From Rudaea sp. 3F27F6 (GTDB taxonomy: Bacteria; Pseudomonadota; Gammaproteobacteria; Xanthomonadales; Rhodanobacteraceae): 64,000 nt of DNA. The notes beneath the pieces were generated by a model that worked only from the letters and a program-made list of their open reading frames with translations, did no database searches and was not told where the DNA came from. Shown one piece after another: positions 17,501 to 26,593 of the stretch (position 1 is the stretch's first letter; each line of letters begins with the position of its first letter). The stretch spans positions 186,001 to 250,000 of the forward strand of contig NZ_SCNG01000005.1 of assembly GCF_005503555.1 (NCBI RefSeq), given 5' to 3'. Position numbers and translations under genes: made by a program.

Positions 17501-18523
17501 GAAGGTGCAGAGACGGAGATGGTCGGGGCGATGGGGGCGGCGCAAAGCCTTGGTCAGATAATGGCAAATACTGGCGCGCAGTTCAGCGCCGTATCCGAAG
17601 CTGCAGGCCACGAGTTCACCGCCGCGCTTGATCACGCGTTGACGAGCATTGGATTGGTGAAGGAAGGTACAACCGACCTCACCAAGAGCATGGGAGATTT
17701 GCGTAACGCGGTGGATACCGGCTCCGGGATCGTGTCTTACTTTAAGACGCTCGAAGCGGTTCAAGAGCAGACTCAAGCAAAGATCGATGGGCAGCGCGAA
17801 TCGCTTGCGGCCACGATCAGTCTTCTCAACACGTACGGCACCGCCGCGCAGACGAACTTCGGCATCGCCGGGCAAGGTGCAGACAAACTGCTATCTGCAT
17901 TATTAGCGCAACGACAGGCCCTGCAGGACGGCAACTCGGGGTTCACCTTGCTCGGCCAGCAGGAGCTTGGCCCACTCCAACAAGCCCTCGACAGCGCCAT
18001 CCAGCGCACGCAGCAGCTCGCGGATGCCGCAAAGGCGGCCGAGCAGCAATACGAATCTCTCGCCCAGGGCATCCATGATTCGCTGCTCCAGGAGCAGGGC
18101 AACCAGACGGCACTTGAGGACGAGCGGCACCAGAAGCAGCTTGCCGATCTCAAGGCGGCAGCGGAAGCGGCGAACACTCTGAACTCGCAGAGTTATCAGC
18201 AGGCCGTGCAAGAAGAGAATCAGTTGCACGAACTCAAGATGCAGAACCTGCAGAAGCAGGCGCAGGCCGCGGCCAATTCGTCCAGTTCAACCGGCGCAGG
18301 TTCGTCCAGCGGATCGACGTCCTCATCCTCAGGCGATAGCGGAGCATCGTCCTCGCAGTCGTCGGGATCGGCGGGTTCGAGCGGTACGGTTTCGCGAATC
18401 GAAATCACACTCAACGGAAACAACCTCGGCGGCATCAATCTGAATGATCCACGCGATCAACAGCGCATTCTGGATGTGGTGATGAACGGCCTCAGAAACG
18501 CTCAACGGAGTGCGGGGTACTAA
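14537..18523 (+). CDS. Tail tape-measure protein
   Basis: A 1328-residue protein, by length the ruler for a siphophage tail of ordinary to long size. It has coiled coils at the N-terminus (residues 10-180). A TP901/PhageMin-type domain spans about residues 190-490, including the GNVAVETLTRLTAQLGNADAAAKAL segment and FDTVASALAELSSKGFDAQKS. A hydrophobic segment lies near 600, then a long helical region. The final part is a Ser/Gly linker (residues about 1245-1290) ending in a strand (VSRIEITLNGNNLGGINL). No catalytic domain is seen. It is translated from the stop of the gpZ-like gene. Confidence 0.9.
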   Translation: MATQQEILQFVLETQGQEGLDQLTNALAKAGKQGGESGAELTKLADELGGLLERVNQIEGLQALQDRLSAVSEKLAAARDGLANLNSAFSATDKSSAEIAKQFDAANKSIEDLTAQHDALAVRVSTASAALNAEGVDTKNLGVAHDELSKKAQEAGSKLADTAAQANRGGISFASLKEGIAKAAESLKDGGEKAIEFGKHLLEISGIAGVVASALATITGFRFFEKGVEEARSGEVALAKLKAAVDGNQESFNHLKEAAEKAADSVGTTGNVAVETLTRLTAQLGNADAAAKALPATLTLAKAAQIDFNESADLVATTLKAFSLNADQAGQVADKPAAIAARTGVNLADLARGAAEVAPLAKQAGIGFDTVASALAELSSKGFDAQKSSAGLRELFVALGTPTSKLRQDLVGLGIDTTSLNSIMDGLRGAGDRGTKALEDLSVKGRAAVLALEQGGGAGLQQFQKILDDSAGSASKTAKLLGDTLDGALKGIGRTVDSLAEDMVKESLPAVEGELKKLNEELKDVGKSETFKTLKDGVKDFVTDAVKWFDQFAHAIDWKDFGKQISEWANSARESFALISESVGVVGKGFGILGNIVGAVWNTIKTVFDSIASATSYLASHVVESLASALDKIGYFSDAAAQKAKEFHDLAKQYADNATAYWNAGDEAAEKVGKSLGDLTEKILDAGEKAKDAAPKHEEHAKSLKDSAEQSEHAAAASKLVGDAISKTADSAQASTSRIRGFQASLNEAVTALGVLEHAGITTGPAVQALRDQIQSASAQLRSFGNDAISGVVNPSLLGMKASVAAGSEEFKKIQAAAAGLKITLQGDLAEAADTAANHFKLIEATSDGSAAGIANVRNAFLDYARKQLEATQNLTEGERYSTQAMLESKAAALGLTNILQGLIDASNKSGIAAREAAGNYLEGVRQAQEGAKLQQDQMAEGAKRAAECDAALAKLKDTTASLADREKALAAAMDSASDATERQAATAEGAETEMVGAMGAAQSLGQIMANTGAQFSAVSEAAGHEFTAALDHALTSIGLVKEGTTDLTKSMGDLRNAVDTGSGIVSYFKTLEAVQEQTQAKIDGQRESLAATISLLNTYGTAAQTNFGIAGQGADKLLSALLAQRQALQDGNSGFTLLGQQELGPLQQALDSAIQRTQQLADAAKAAEQQYESLAQGIHDSLLQEQGNQTALEDERHQKQLADLKAAAEAANTLNSQSYQQAVQEENQLHELKMQNLQKQAQAAANSSSSTGAGSSSGSTSSSSGDSGASSSQSSGSAGSSGTVSRIEITLNGNNLGGINLNDPRDQQRILDVVMNGLRNAQRSAGY

Positions 18524-18525
18524 TA

Positions 18526-18936
18526 ATGAGTCAGCCTTTCTCCATCGGCACAGTCACCCTCGATACCGAGCTGCAGTGGATCGACGAATTCGATCAAGGC
18601 AGCGATCTGGTAGGGCAGACCGAAACCATCAGCATTACCGGCGCGCTGATCATCCAGGCATCGGCTCAGCAGGCGGGTAGGGCGATGACTCTCCAGAGCG
18701 GGAGCAGTGGTGATCAGTTCTGGGGCCCGCTGACGCGAGCGCAGGTCAATGCGCTGAAAGCCTTAGCGGATGTCCCTGGCGCGACCTATCCAGTCGTGTT
18801 GAGCGATGGGCGCAGCTTCACTGCGATGTTTCGTCGAGCCGGTAAGGCTGCTGTGACGGCAGCGCCGATCACGTTCTACGACCCGCCATCGGACAGTGAC
18901 TACTACAACGTGACGATCTATCTAATTCTGGTTTGA
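18526..18936 (+). CDS. Tail protein downstream of tape measure
   Basis: A 136-residue protein starting two bases after the tape-measure stop. It is strand-rich (IGTVTLDTELQWIDEF, LIIQASAQQAGRAMTLQSG, TAMFRRAGKAAVTAAPITFYDP) with no signal peptide. Proteins here are often distal-tail or minor tail tip components (lambda gpM/gpL position). The family is not recognised with certainty. Confidence 0.55.
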   Translation: MSQPFSIGTVTLDTELQWIDEFDQGSDLVGQTETISITGALIIQASAQQAGRAMTLQSGSSGDQFWGPLTRAQVNALKALADVPGATYPVVLSDGRSFTAMFRRAGKAAVTAAPITFYDPPSDSDYYNVTIYLILV

Positions 18937-18958
18937 CCGTCCTTCCAACCCCGCAGAG

Positions 18959-18980
18959 AACCCGGCTTCGGCCGGGTTTT
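18959..18980 (+). terminator. Hairpin before the large fibre gene
   Basis: AACCCGGC and GCCGGGTT around a TTCG tetraloop are followed by TT. This stable hairpin lies 18 bases before the next start. Confidence 0.6.
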
Positions 18981-18997
18981 GCATTTCTGGAGTCCAG

Positions 18998-21900
18998 ATG
19001 ACCATAACTTCGCAAGACATTAAGTTGCGCCAGTCCGAGCGCATGACCGATTTCGACGACGGCGGCGGCCAAATGTCAGCGGTCGAGATCGTCGACGGCG
19101 TCGTCGACAACGTCTTTGGCGACCTAGCCGAGCTTGACGGCGTCACAGGCCATACCGTGATGCGCAAGATCTACGCGCAGGTCGACGTGCCCGGTACCGA
19201 CACCTATATGCGCGCGTTCGCCTTCCTATCGTCGCCGCCGGCGGATCCGAACGAATCCGTCGTTGCCTTCGATACCGGCAGCTACTCGGACCAAAAGGCC
19301 GACGCCGCCAACTACGTCCAGAACTACCGCATCCCGAGCAACAAGACGCAGTTCGTCCTCTATGGCAATCACATCGTCGGCCAGCAGACGATCCAGCTCT
19401 ATTGCCGCGATCGCACCATCGCAACGCCGAACATCGGTGACGTGCTGCTGCTCTCTGTCGAAGCAAGCGGCTATCTGAATGTCCAGCAGTACATCAAAAT
19501 TGATTCGATCCTGAGTCGCCAGACTCTGACGTTCGAGGACTCGCAGGGCACGTTCACGAAAGACGTGCTCATCCTGCAGATCACGACGCCGCTTCAGTAT
19601 GCGTTCCTCGGCCAGCCGGATCCGCAGCGCTACACGAGCAGCGTTAATGCGCCGACGATCGTGCGCGCGACGCAGGTCTCCGACTCGTCCACCTTCTACG
19701 GAATCCAGCCGTTGAAGCTCGCCGCGGCGATCGGCGACACGGTCGTCAAGATCGACAGCCCCTTCGTGCGCGTGGTGCCGACGACGCAGGCCGAGGCGCC
19801 GCTGACCGACGTGCTCGCCGGCGAAGGCGTCATCGCGATGTGCCAGAGCGGGGCTGCGAATGCATTGTCGATATCGGTCTCGACAGTACTCGCGGCGGGT
19901 GCCTCGGTCACTCGCTTCTTCGGCACGCCGTTCACGCGCCGCTCGCTGAGTATCAGCTTCGGCGGCTCAACTATTGTCGACGACGGCAATGGCAATCTCG
20001 TTTGCACCGCGGATGTCACCTGGTCGGGCAGTGCGGACTATGTGTCGGGCAGCTTCACGTTGACGCACACGGGCGGCGCAAGCGGGACACTCTCGGCAAT
20101 CGCCACACCTGCTGGCGGAGTGCTACAGCAGACGCGCTCGATGGCGATCCCGACGCCGAACGGCGTTCGCCAGCTCGCATTCATCGGCAACATCCCGGTT
20201 GCACCTGTCCCGGGCAGCGTGATCATCGACTATCTCGCGCTCGGCCGTTGGATTCGCCTCACCGACAACGGCGATGGCACGATCAGCGGCCTCGAAGGGC
20301 AGGGCGTAGGTACCATCACCTACACGACGGGCTCGTTTGCAGTCACGCTCGGCACATACCCGGATAATGGCTCATCCTTGATTGTCTACTGGGGCACCAG
20401 CCTGACGACGCGCGATTCGCATGCGGACGTCACGGCCGGCACGGCCAACTACACCTACCAGCTGGCGCACTATCCAACCGCGACGACGGGCATCACGATC
20501 GCGTGGGCCAGTTCCGGCGTCGCCAAGAGCGCGACCGTTGGGGCCGATGGAACGATCAGCGGCGATGCGACGGGAACCTGGAACTTCGGGACGGGAGCCA
20601 TCGCGCTGTCGACCGCACAGTTCCCGGACGCGGCCTTCACGCTCAGCTATTCGTACCGGGATCCCGCGACCTACAAATACGTCAACGTCAATCCGTCGAT
20701 CAGCGCGAATCAGATGGCGTTCACGTTGCCGGACGTGCCGCTGCCGGGATCAGTGAACTTGACGATGCGCGGCACCTCGACGTCATCCACGTACTTTGTC
20801 GCGCAATTCGTCGACGACGGCAGCGGCGGATTCAAGAAGCTCACCGATCCGACGCAGCCGCTCGCAGGTACGAACACGGTGGATTATTCGACCGGGGCGG
20901 TCAATTTCTGCTCGATCGTCAACTTCATCGGAAACACGCCGATCTATTCGGACGGCGTGCTGACGGGCTGGACCACGTCTGCGCAGCAGTGGTCGAAGAA
21001 CGGCGAGCCGCTGTCGATCGGCTACGGCGTCGCCGGTGCGGTCAACGCGACATCTGAGCAGTTCACGCCGGCAACGACATCGATTTCGCTGGCGACGGGT
21101 GCCGTGGGGCCGGCCGTTCCCGGCTCGGTGCGGCTGAACTTCCGCAGCAAAACCTACGTCGACAGGAACGGTCAGCTCTATCGCGATATCGATCCGACCA
21201 CGAACGTCGGCGTCGCCGCGGGCACGTACGACTATGCGAGCAACACCGCAATCTTCACCGCCGCCGGCGGCGGGAGCAATTCGTTCGCATGTGTTTCGCT
21301 GCTCACGCAATACGTGCGCACCGGCATCATGAGCACGGTGTTCCACGCGCGTGGCGCGCCGCTGCAGCCGGCCAATTTCACCGTGCGGGCAGTCAAGCTC
21401 GACGGGACCGTGCTGAATGCGTCGGCCAACATCAATGGCGTAATCAGCGGCGATTTCACTGGGTCGGTGAACTGGGATAACGGGTATATCTCGCTGAGCT
21501 TCTACGTGCTCGTTGATCCTTCGCAGGTCTTCGCGAACTACGTCATCTACAAGTCGGTGCCACTCGCCGCCGCGATTATTGGCCTCGACCCAGTCCGATT
21601 GCCGAGCAACGGCAAAGTGCAGTGCTATCGGCCGGGCCAGATTATCGTTGTGCACAACACGCAGACCACAGGCATCACGCCGACGGCCGGCGCGGTGACA
21701 AATCTCGGGCGCCCGCGAATTTCGTTCGCGACGCTCACGGATTCGTCGAATCCGCCGAAAGACATTCTGCCCGTCTGGTACACGGCAGACCTCGACGCGG
21801 GCACAGTCACCTGGGCGAATCCTCTCGACTTGAGCGCGTTCACGCTGCCGGTGCAGATCCGACACCGCATCGAAGATATCTATACAGCGGCCGACGTGCA

Positions 21901-22438
21901 GATCACCGGCGAGATCACTCTCCAATCGCCGTTGACGCATGCGTTCAGCGCCGGCGACAGCTACGTCTCGTCGTGCCTCTACTACGGAGATCTGCAGGCG
22001 CGCGTGACGAATCCCTTCACCCAACAGACCTGGGACGGAACGTTCAAGGATGCACCTGTCGGACCCGGCACGACCGCCCAATACAACTCGGTCGTCTACC
22101 CGGTCCAGGTCGCGGACGATTCATTGACGCAAGACCGCTGGGCGTTCCAGTTCTACTCAGTCAATTCGGTGTCCGTCATCGGCGAGATCGCCGGCAATCT
22201 CGGCCAGTTCCCGATTACAGCCGATATCGCACCGAACAACCCGGTCTCCGGCAAGCCATATTTCACAGTCAAGCAAGGCGGCTGGGGCAGCGGCTGGGCA
22301 GCCGGCAACATCTACAGATTCAACACTATCAGCGCTACGCATCCGACATGGCTGCTGCGCTGCACGCAGCAGGGGGCGATCACGGTGACGACCGATCAGA
22401 TTCGATTCCAGGTTTACGGCGGAGGCAAAACCACATGA
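18998..22438 (+). CDS. Large tail tip / fibre protein with internal repeats
   Basis: A 1146-residue structural protein. An N-terminal domain of about 270 residues (EIVDGVVDNVFGDLAELDGVTG and ending LTDVLAGEG) is followed by at least four repeats of about 100-140 residues. Each repeat pairs a PGSVxL or PTGIT-like strand with DNGDGTISG, ADGTISGDATG or NGQLYRDID, and GTxxYxTGxxxFxT. The repeats look like tandem beta domains that display a receptor-binding surface. No carbohydrate-cleaving motif is seen. It overlaps the next gene by four bases (ATGA). Confidence 0.7.
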   Translation: MTITSQDIKLRQSERMTDFDDGGGQMSAVEIVDGVVDNVFGDLAELDGVTGHTVMRKIYAQVDVPGTDTYMRAFAFLSSPPADPNESVVAFDTGSYSDQKADAANYVQNYRIPSNKTQFVLYGNHIVGQQTIQLYCRDRTIATPNIGDVLLLSVEASGYLNVQQYIKIDSILSRQTLTFEDSQGTFTKDVLILQITTPLQYAFLGQPDPQRYTSSVNAPTIVRATQVSDSSTFYGIQPLKLAAAIGDTVVKIDSPFVRVVPTTQAEAPLTDVLAGEGVIAMCQSGAANALSISVSTVLAAGASVTRFFGTPFTRRSLSISFGGSTIVDDGNGNLVCTADVTWSGSADYVSGSFTLTHTGGASGTLSAIATPAGGVLQQTRSMAIPTPNGVRQLAFIGNIPVAPVPGSVIIDYLALGRWIRLTDNGDGTISGLEGQGVGTITYTTGSFAVTLGTYPDNGSSLIVYWGTSLTTRDSHADVTAGTANYTYQLAHYPTATTGITIAWASSGVAKSATVGADGTISGDATGTWNFGTGAIALSTAQFPDAAFTLSYSYRDPATYKYVNVNPSISANQMAFTLPDVPLPGSVNLTMRGTSTSSTYFVAQFVDDGSGGFKKLTDPTQPLAGTNTVDYSTGAVNFCSIVNFIGNTPIYSDGVLTGWTTSAQQWSKNGEPLSIGYGVAGAVNATSEQFTPATTSISLATGAVGPAVPGSVRLNFRSKTYVDRNGQLYRDIDPTTNVGVAAGTYDYASNTAIFTAAGGGSNSFACVSLLTQYVRTGIMSTVFHARGAPLQPANFTVRAVKLDGTVLNASANINGVISGDFTGSVNWDNGYISLSFYVLVDPSQVFANYVIYKSVPLAAAIIGLDPVRLPSNGKVQCYRPGQIIVVHNTQTTGITPTAGAVTNLGRPRISFATLTDSSNPPKDILPVWYTADLDAGTVTWANPLDLSAFTLPVQIRHRIEDIYTAADVQITGEITLQSPLTHAFSAGDSYVSSCLYYGDLQARVTNPFTQQTWDGTFKDAPVGPGTTAQYNSVVYPVQVADDSLTQDRWAFQFYSVNSVSVIGEIAGNLGQFPITADIAPNNPVSGKPYFTVKQGGWGSGWAAGNIYRFNTISATHPTWLLRCTQQGAITVTTDQIRFQVYGGGKTT

Positions 22439-23391
22439 CGACGACGCGGTACTACATATCCAGCGACGCGGGCGCGCCGCCGATCAACAGCACGCAGGGC
22501 AGCTACGCGGCGGTTCTGCGCGCCTGTCTCGTCGCGGGCTATGGCAGCGGTGGAAGCGCGAAAACAGGGGCGGGATGGACGGAGCCGTTTGCGGCTTCCG
22601 GGAACATTGCTGTCTTCCAAAATTCGACGGCCGCGGGTGGCACGGGCTGCTATGTGCAGATCGACGAAACGGGCACCTCATCGGCAGGTCCTGTAAAGCT
22701 CACCGTCTATCAGTCCATGTCGAGCCTGACGGATGGGACCAATCCGACGAATTCCTATCTCGCCTATCGCTTGCCGGCTGCCACGGCGAAGCCATCGACG
22801 TGGCATGTATGTGCGGACGAGTTGACGTTCTATTTCAGCATTGCGCAGCCCGATTCCGCAGCGGCCGTCAACATATATCCGTTCACGGCCGGCGCTGGCG
22901 ATATTGCCTCGTTCTCGACTGCGGATGCGTACCGATATTTTTGTCTCGGACCGATGGGGTCTTTTCAGCCAATTTTCGCCAACGGCGGTTTTACGTCGAC
23001 GTCGGACATCGGGTTATCGCTTGGCCGCGAATATACGGGCATCGTGTCAGGCTATTCGCCGCACAGCTTGCTCGGTATCACTGCGGCAAACGGCGCGATC
23101 TTCGGCGACGACGGCTACCCGATCACGCCGTCACTGAACGGCGCAAACAACTACGTGATGCCGGCACTCGTGGTGAGAAACAACGTCGTCCGGGGCAAGC
23201 TCCGCGGAATCAGCATTCCGCTGTTTCATTGCGGGATCGATTTCGATTCGTCGACGGGGCATTCCGCCTACAACGAGAACACGAGCTTTGCCTTTCCGGG
23301 CGGCAGCAATCTCTCGCTGTTCTCGCTCTACAAGGGTTCTTCCAGCAAAGCCCACGGCGGTGTGCTCATAGAACAATCGCTGAGCTGGTAG
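22435..23391 (+). CDS. Tail-associated protein, unknown
   Basis: A 318-residue protein coded from the ATG overlapping the stop of the large fibre gene. It begins TRYYISSDAGAPPINSTQGSYAAVLRACLV, then has aromatic beta strands (VCADELTFYFSIAQPD, DIASFSTADAYRYFCLGP) and ends with FPGGSNLSLFSLYKGSSSKAHGG. Similar proteins follow fibre genes in siphoprophages and may form part of the tail tip. No enzymatic motif is seen. Confidence 0.6.
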   Translation: MTTTRYYISSDAGAPPINSTQGSYAAVLRACLVAGYGSGGSAKTGAGWTEPFAASGNIAVFQNSTAAGGTGCYVQIDETGTSSAGPVKLTVYQSMSSLTDGTNPTNSYLAYRLPAATAKPSTWHVCADELTFYFSIAQPDSAAAVNIYPFTAGAGDIASFSTADAYRYFCLGPMGSFQPIFANGGFTSTSDIGLSLGREYTGIVSGYSPHSLLGITAANGAIFGDDGYPITPSLNGANNYVMPALVVRNNVVRGKLRGISIPLFHCGIDFDSSTGHSAYNENTSFAFPGGSNLSLFSLYKGSSSKAHGGVLIEQSLSW

Positions 23392-23394
23392 ACC

Positions 23395-23730
23395 ATGGCC
23401 AACGAATTCCTCACGCTGGCTTCGGCGCCGTCGCCATACGTTCGCGTCCGCGGCTATTCGTTTGCACAGCTCGCACCGGTTCCCCAGACTCCGCGCGATC
23501 CCTCGCGCGGCTTTCTGCTCGCGCCGGGGTTAGTCGGCGGCGAGTTGTTGGCGGTCACCGTCAATGGCGCGCCGGCGCAGCGTACGGTCGATCTCTTCGA
23601 GTACGCATCGCGCGCCTGGGTACGAAGCACCATGTCGACGATCGACGGTATCGCTGCGTTCGATGGCCTCATCGTGGGTCGCGAATACATGGCGATCGCG
23701 CGCGACGATCAGCGCATCTACAACGATTAG
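23395..23730 (+). CDS. Tail-associated small protein, unknown
   Basis: A 111-residue protein starting three bases after the preceding stop. A hydrophobic beta-strand core (LLAPGLVGGELLAVTVNG) is flanked by aromatic strands (TVDLFEYASRAWVRSTMS and AFDGLIVGREYMAIARDD). The last segment (GLIVGREYMAIARDDQRIYND) resembles small fibre-associated FG/immunoglobulin-like modules. The role is unassigned. Confidence 0.5.
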   Translation: MANEFLTLASAPSPYVRVRGYSFAQLAPVPQTPRDPSRGFLLAPGLVGGELLAVTVNGAPAQRTVDLFEYASRAWVRSTMSTIDGIAAFDGLIVGREYMAIARDDQRIYND

Positions 23731-23772
23731 ATTCTCGCGCGTATCACCCCGGTCCCGTACTCGAGCTGAGCG

Positions 23773-26119
23773 ATGGCCTACACGCCTCCCGGCGGCGACA
23801 AACTGGCGTTTCCGTTCTCTCGCAGCTACACCGCGCCGACAGGCAACGAACTTTCATTTCCGCTCGCCGACTTCGATTCTGGCGCAGGCTTGCCGATCGC
23901 GCGCGCGGACTCCTACGCGTTGTTCGCGGGCACCACGTTGAATGTGCCGGCACCGGGCGTACTCGCTAACGATGTGCCGGCCGGCGCTACGCTCGCGCTC
24001 CATTCGGCGCCGATCCACGGCATCCTCTCGCTCCACTCGGATGGGAGCTTCTCCTATACGCCGACATCGGGCTATTCCGGGCCGGATTCGTTTACGTACG
24101 ATTTGAGCAACGCGGCCGGCACGGCGACGGCGACGGCGACGGTGACCTTGACCATCGCATTGTTGCCGCCTGTGATGCGCTACATCGCGACCGAGACAAA
24201 GATGCCGTATCAGCCGACGTCGCGCCTGCCGATCGAACTCGCCTCGGGCTGGTCGATGCGTGATCGAGCGAATGCGGAGCCATCGATGACTTGGGAGACA
24301 GCCGCGCGCTGCTCAATCTCGACATTGATGCCTTGGGCGCGCGATGCGCGCGTCGCGGCGGGCATGCGGTCGATCTGGGGTATGCGCCCTCGGGAAGCCG
24401 TAGAACGAGCAACATCGTGGAATAGGGACGTGCGTATCGCCGCAGCGGCGTCCAGTGCGTGGCAACTCGCGCGCCAATTCCCGAGTACCGATACAACTGC
24501 GTCCTGGATCGCGCGCCCGACGGTGGGAAGTCAGCTGTCCGCGCTATCCCTCGTGCGGCCGCGCGCGGCGGCTAGTGCGGCTTCGACCTGGACTCTGCGA
24601 CAGCGCACGCCGCTGCGGACATGCATGCCGTGGGGCTACGCGCCGCGCGTGCCATGGCTGCCGCACTCGCCGGGCATCGATGTGCCGCCCGTTGTGCCGC
24701 CAGCGCCGTACTACGTACCGCCGCGCGGTGATCGACTCGCGCTCCCGATCCAATGCCTTTATTCGCCGCCGAAAGGCGATCAGCTCTATCTGCCGATCGG
24801 CCCCTTTGCCTGCTATGCGGCTTCGCTCGGCCGCCGGAGATACATCGTGCTCAATTCTGCCGCCGTGGTGCGTCTGCCCGAGCGCACACCCATTCCTGTT
24901 TCCGCGATCACGCTCGCGTCAAGCGTCGACGACGTGGCTTGGTCCGTCAGCATCACGCTCGCGGATCCTGCGCTCAAGGCCATACCTGTTGCCCGACTCG
25001 AACGGCCCGCAGAGCATCGAGGTCAACGTCAACGGCTACATCTGGACGGCGATCATCGAATCCTGGCAAACGCAATCGAAGTTCCCGGCCGACGTTGTGA
25101 CTATGACCGGCCACAGCCGCACGATGCTGCTCAACGCGCCCTATCGGATGCCGCGCGACTACGCGCAGGCGGCACAGAAAACCGCACAACAGCTCATGAA
25201 CGACGAACTGCAGTTCAGCGGTTTCACGCTGGACTACGGTACGACCGACTGGCTCGTGCCGGGTGGAACATGGACCTATCAGCAACAAACGCCGATCGGC
25301 GCAATCCAAAGAATAGCCTCTGCCGCGGGCGCGATCGTTCAGTCGCATCCGTTCAACGATGTCCTGCAGATCCGGCCGCGTTGGCCGACAAACCCATGGG
25401 ACTGGGCGTCGACGTCGCCGGACAAGACCGTGCTGGATGACTTCACGCCGCAGCTCACCGCGGTCGACCAAACGAGCGGCACGGCGACATATCAAATCGC
25501 AGGGCTTCCCCTCTGGCCGGCAACGGCAACGGATATGCCGGGCCTGATCTCGCCGCTTCACCTCGTACAGTTCGTCGCTGCCTCCGGATGGAAGGGGCAG
25601 GTGGCGTCGGTGCAAATCAATGTGCAGATGCAGTCCAATACTGGCAGTGCGAGTGCGCTGGTTGTGGCGCAGGACATCAAGCTCGATTCGCCCCCAGCTG
25701 ATCCGATCTTCGACTATGTGCTCGTCAGCGGGCAGCAGGTTGGAGTGAGTTCGCCAATTATCCGAAACGGTCGTGCCGGCACTACTCGGCTACCGCAGAT
25801 CGTCGATGCTCTGATTACCGACGCAACGGTGCAACGCGAGCGCGGCCGCAATGCAATCGCGGGCGGCGGCGAAGGAGTCGCGCGTGCGAATTTTTGGCGA
25901 GCGTTGACCGGAACGCTACCGGGGACCCGCTACATTAAGGGCAGCGTCACCTCGATCAACGCGGACGGTAGCTTGACGGTGGCGACGACCGACGGCGGCG
26001 CGATTTGCGCGCGACCGCTTCCGGGACAAACTTGGGCAATCGGCGCAGGCGTATTCGTTCAAGATGGCCGAGTTGTGGACACGGCACCCACACTTACTGG
26101 TGTAACTCAGTATGTCTAG
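23773..26119 (+). pseudogene. Large tail protein with VLAND-type domain, frameshifted
   Basis: Two frames join near 24985-25000 to give a protein of about 780 residues. The first frame begins with two copies of a GDKLAFPF / GNELSFPL strand motif. It then carries a cadherin-like VLAND domain (residues about 58-135: VLANDVPAGATLAL, HGILSLHSDGSFSYTP, GYSGPDSFTYDL), an Ala/Arg/Trp-rich spacer, and two more PPRGDRLALPI-type motifs. The second frame (from LLPDSNGPQSIEVNVNG) holds the conserved C-terminal half ending at 26119. One extra base or a two-base loss moved the frame. This may be a real lesion or a sequencing error. The stop lies 28 bases before an attC half-site. Confidence 0.75.
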
Positions 26120-26147
26120 ACGCACCGCCAAAACAAAATATCCTTTT

Positions 26148-26171
26148 GGCTGCTTGAACGAAGAGTTAAGT
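26148..26171 (-). other. attC half-site at the prophage/cassette boundary
   Basis: On the - strand, ACTTAAC followed by TCTTCGTTCAAGCAGCC is the left arm (R'' and L'') of an attC site and contains the TAA stop of the cassette gene. The expected complementary right arm is absent. Unrelated sequence follows and the stop of the prophage tail gene lies 28 bases away. Confidence 0.55.
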
Positions 26172-26516
26172 TTCTATGCTAAATATTGCGCGAGCGCAGA
26201 ACTGCGTGATGGCGGCGGCAAACAAAATGCCAACGACGAGCAAGACCCAACGAGTTTTGAGCCAACCAGCACGATAGTCAGAAGATTGCGCCACGATGTC
26301 AACGATATAAGCTGCGCAGTAAGCCACGTTTGCGAGCACAGCAAGCACAAACAGAGTTAACAGGCTATCGAGCGACAAGACCTGTTTGGCATGTGGCAAA
26401 TTGAATGTGTAGATGCCCAAGACCACCGCGCAGAGCGCTAGATTGTAAAAAATCCGACCCCGTTCCCAGAACCAAATTGCGCTTGTCAATGTGCTTCGGA
26501 TGGCTTGTGAGTTCAT
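26166..26516 (-). CDS. Integron-cassette membrane protein
   Basis: A 116-residue integral membrane protein with three to four hydrophobic segments (IFYNLALCAVVLGIYTF, LLTLFVLAVLANVAYCAAYIVDIV, WVLLVVGILFAAAITQF). The sequence is of a type common in integron gene cassettes. It is flanked by a complete attC upstream (26534-26593) and an attC half-site at its stop, the hallmark of a mobile cassette. Function unknown. Expression would depend on an external promoter or one inside the array. Confidence 0.7.
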   Translation of the reverse strand: MNSQAIRSTLTSAIWFWERGRIFYNLALCAVVLGIYTFNLPHAKQVLSLDSLLTLFVLAVLANVAYCAAYIVDIVAQSSDYRAGWLKTRWVLLVVGILFAAAITQFCARAIFSIET

Positions 26517-26533
26517 TAGTGCCTACCCATGCA

Positions 26534-26593
26534 ACCTAACGTCTGAATTGAGCCGCGCCGCGAAGCGGCGTCGGCTTGAATGAATTGTTAGCT
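26534..26593 (-). other. Complete integron attC recombination site
   Basis: 60 bases long. On the - strand it reads AGCTAAC at the left and GTTAGGT at the right, with long complementary arms (ATTCATTCAAGCCG and CGGCTCAATTCAGA) and a central GACGCCGC TTCG GCGGCGC stem. The left end contains the stop codon of the upstream cassette gene, as usual for attC. This is the clearest evidence for a gene-cassette array. Confidence 0.85.
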
